Shown here: piece by piece, positions 6,169 to 7,416 of the stretch | Layout: each line of letters begins with the position of its first letter | Position numbering within the stretch: position 1 is the first letter of the stretch | Made by a program: the position numbers and the translations under genes | Notes under the pieces: generated by a model | What the model was told of the DNA's origin: nothing | Seen by the model: the letters and a program-made list of their open reading frames with translations, nothing else | Databases searched by the model: none | Assembly (NCBI GenBank): GCA_025353985.1 | Contig: JANXNT010000125.1 | Location: forward strand, 1 to 7,416 | From: Limnoglobus sp. | GTDB lineage: Bacteria > Planctomycetota > Planctomycetia > Gemmatales > Gemmataceae | Reading direction: 5' to 3' | Length of the DNA stretch: 7,416 nt

Positions 6169-7416
6169 TTACTTTTTAACTGCGTTCAACAAAGTTGTTA
6201 ATCGCGCAATCATTACCAGAACGATGTACGTCACTTCAAACGTTTCCAAAGACAGAAAAACGGCTCCGACCAAAAACGTGATTAACGAGCATTCGAGTCC
6301 ACTCAGCATGCTCTTCGTTTGAATTTCAATCTCAGTCGGAAATACAGTACATTGTGAGCGTGATCGAGTCGTCGCGGCCACCGCGAACCCCACCATGGTG
6401 AGGTACAATCCGAGGCCGACAAACCCTGTGTCTGCGGCAACCTGGAGATATTGACTATGGATCGTTTGGTGACTGTTTTCGTGACCATATTCGCCGACTA
6501 ACATCGGCGAATTTCGGACTCCGACGCCAAATACGGGGTTTGCGACCGCCATCTTATAAGCCGCAGTCCACGTTCCGATTCGCGAATTGGCACTGGCATC
6601 TGCATCGGATTTCTCGATCGAGAAGAACCGATCTTGAATCTCTTTTCCAGCAAATAGAGGCAAACCCATTAGCAAAAATACGCCCATACCCACCGAAGTC
6701 GCGAGTCGAAATCGACTGCGAAACACGATCAGCGGCATCGCAATCACTAACGAAACCATCGCTCCACGGGAGAACGACATCAGAACGGCATGGAGCAGAA
6801 TCGGGACGAATGCCGCGAAAATCCATCGCCACCACCGCGAGATCGCTTCCCAGGCAAACCAACACAGAGGAATGCCCATCGCGAGCATCAACCCTGCCGT
6901 ATTATTGTCGTATTCTGCAAAACCGTTATCGCGGATCTTCATGTATCCGTTCACAAAGTACTCGAAGTTCATCTCGTAGCCGATGTAGCCGAGCGATGCC
7001 GCCACCATGAGGTACATCCACCAGACCTGACGAAGCGTTTCGATGAGTAAACTCGCTACGGTCGCCATGAGGAAAATTTTGAAATTCACTACATACCATT
7101 CGTACGCGACTTGTTGATTTCGAGCCATTACAACACTGACAGTCATCCAGAAGAAAAATGCGAGCATTGCCCAGTGAATTTTCGAGAACCCGCGACCGGG
7201 CTTGTTCAGATCGCCGATTGCAAACAGGGAGAAGATTATCGGTGCCATCGATGCATACATCGACCACTCGATTCCCGGCGGCAACGACCACCGCCAGAGA
7301 TAGGGTGGGCGGAGAACGGTAAAGTGGTAGTAAACGAATATCGACCAAAACATACCGTAAAACAAGGCACCCACTGAACCCAAACCGAGCATAAATAGCA
7401 GATAAACCAGTTGCTT
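6169..7416 (-). CDS. O-antigen ligase/polymerase family membrane protein, exosortase-associated type (5' end missing)
   Basis: Predicted to join or polymerise lipid-linked sugar chains at the periplasmic face of the inner membrane. Seen: 415 codons open from the window edge to TAA at 6169. An ATG occurs at 7392, but the eight codons before it (KQLVYLLF) are open and continue the first membrane helix, so the true start is probably just outside. There are about 10-11 hydrophobic helices. A long periplasmic loop of about 70 residues lies near the C-terminus, with SRIGTWTAAYKMAVANPVFG and a His-rich stretch ending in IHSQYLQVAADTGFVGLGLY (about nt 6410-6470), as in the Wzy_C domain. Other family landmarks are EYDNNTAGLMLAMGIPL (about nt 6865-6915) and SFSRGAMVSL (about nt 6750-6778). 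These, and the N-terminal PPYLWRWSLPPG, resemble the putative O-glycosylation ligases found with exosortase A systems. Sampled 60-base lines are about 42-48% GC, against 58-72% in the pump gene. The sugar substrate and the choice between ligase and polymerase cannot be decided here. Confidence 0.82.
   Translation of the reverse strand, partial: KQLVYLLFMLGLGSVGALFYGMFWSIFVYYHFTVLRPPYLWRWSLPPGIEWSMYASMAPIIFSLFAIGDLNKPGRGFSKIHWAMLAFFFWMTVSVVMARNQQVAYEWYVVNFKIFLMATVASLLIETLRQVWWMYLMVAASLGYIGYEMNFEYFVNGYMKIRDNGFAEYDNNTAGLMLAMGIPLCWFAWEAISRWWRWIFAAFVPILLHAVLMSFSRGAMVSLVIAMPLIVFRSRFRLATSVGMGVFLLMGLPLFAGKEIQDRFFSIEKSDADASANSRIGTWTAAYKMAVANPVFGVGVRNSPMLVGEYGHENSHQTIHSQYLQVAADTGFVGLGLYLTMVGFAVAATTRSRSQCTVFPTEIEIQTKSMLSGLECSLITFLVGAVFLSLETFEVTYIVLVMIARLTTLLNAVKK

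Overview
The window fits a Gram-negative bacterium and most likely a planctomycete, possibly Gemmata-like. This is inferred from mid-to-high GC in the efflux genes, weak or absent Shine-Dalgarno sequences before two of the three efflux genes, an RND pump of the type shared with Bacteroidetes, and an exosortase-type O-antigen ligase. The genus cannot be fixed by reading alone. All genes I accept are on the minus strand, so transcription runs from high to low coordinates.

Layout in transcription order: (1) 7416-6169, a polytopic membrane protein of the O-antigen ligase/polymerase family, cut by the window edge at its 5' end and visibly more AT-rich than the rest. (2) 6168-5612, a 557-bp gap with no convincing gene, which must hold the end of the first transcript and the control region of the next. 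(3) 5611-4457, a periplasmic membrane fusion lipoprotein (HlyD/AcrA type). (4) 4456-4170, a 287-bp gap holding an imperfect inverted repeat that bounds a 138-bp structured, repeat-like element. (5) 4169-813, an RND inner-membrane pump of the HAE-1 (AcrB/MexB) class with an extra proline-rich C-terminal tail. (6) 812-699, a short gap. (7) 698 to beyond position 1, a TolC/OprM-type outer-membrane lipoprotein, cut by the window edge at its 3' end.

The last three genes form a classic tripartite efflux system. The RND protein is driven by proton flow through its membrane Asp-Asp/Lys/Arg network, the fusion protein bridges the periplasm, and the TolC-like protein forms the outer duct. Predicted substrates are organic compounds (drugs, detergents, lipids) rather than metal ions, because the membrane motif is DD as in HAE-1 pumps and not the metal-pump form. 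No regulator gene is visible. I found no clearly new system. The most unusual feature is the repeat-like element inside the efflux operon, between fusion protein and pump, which also creates a false N-terminal extension of the pump ORF.
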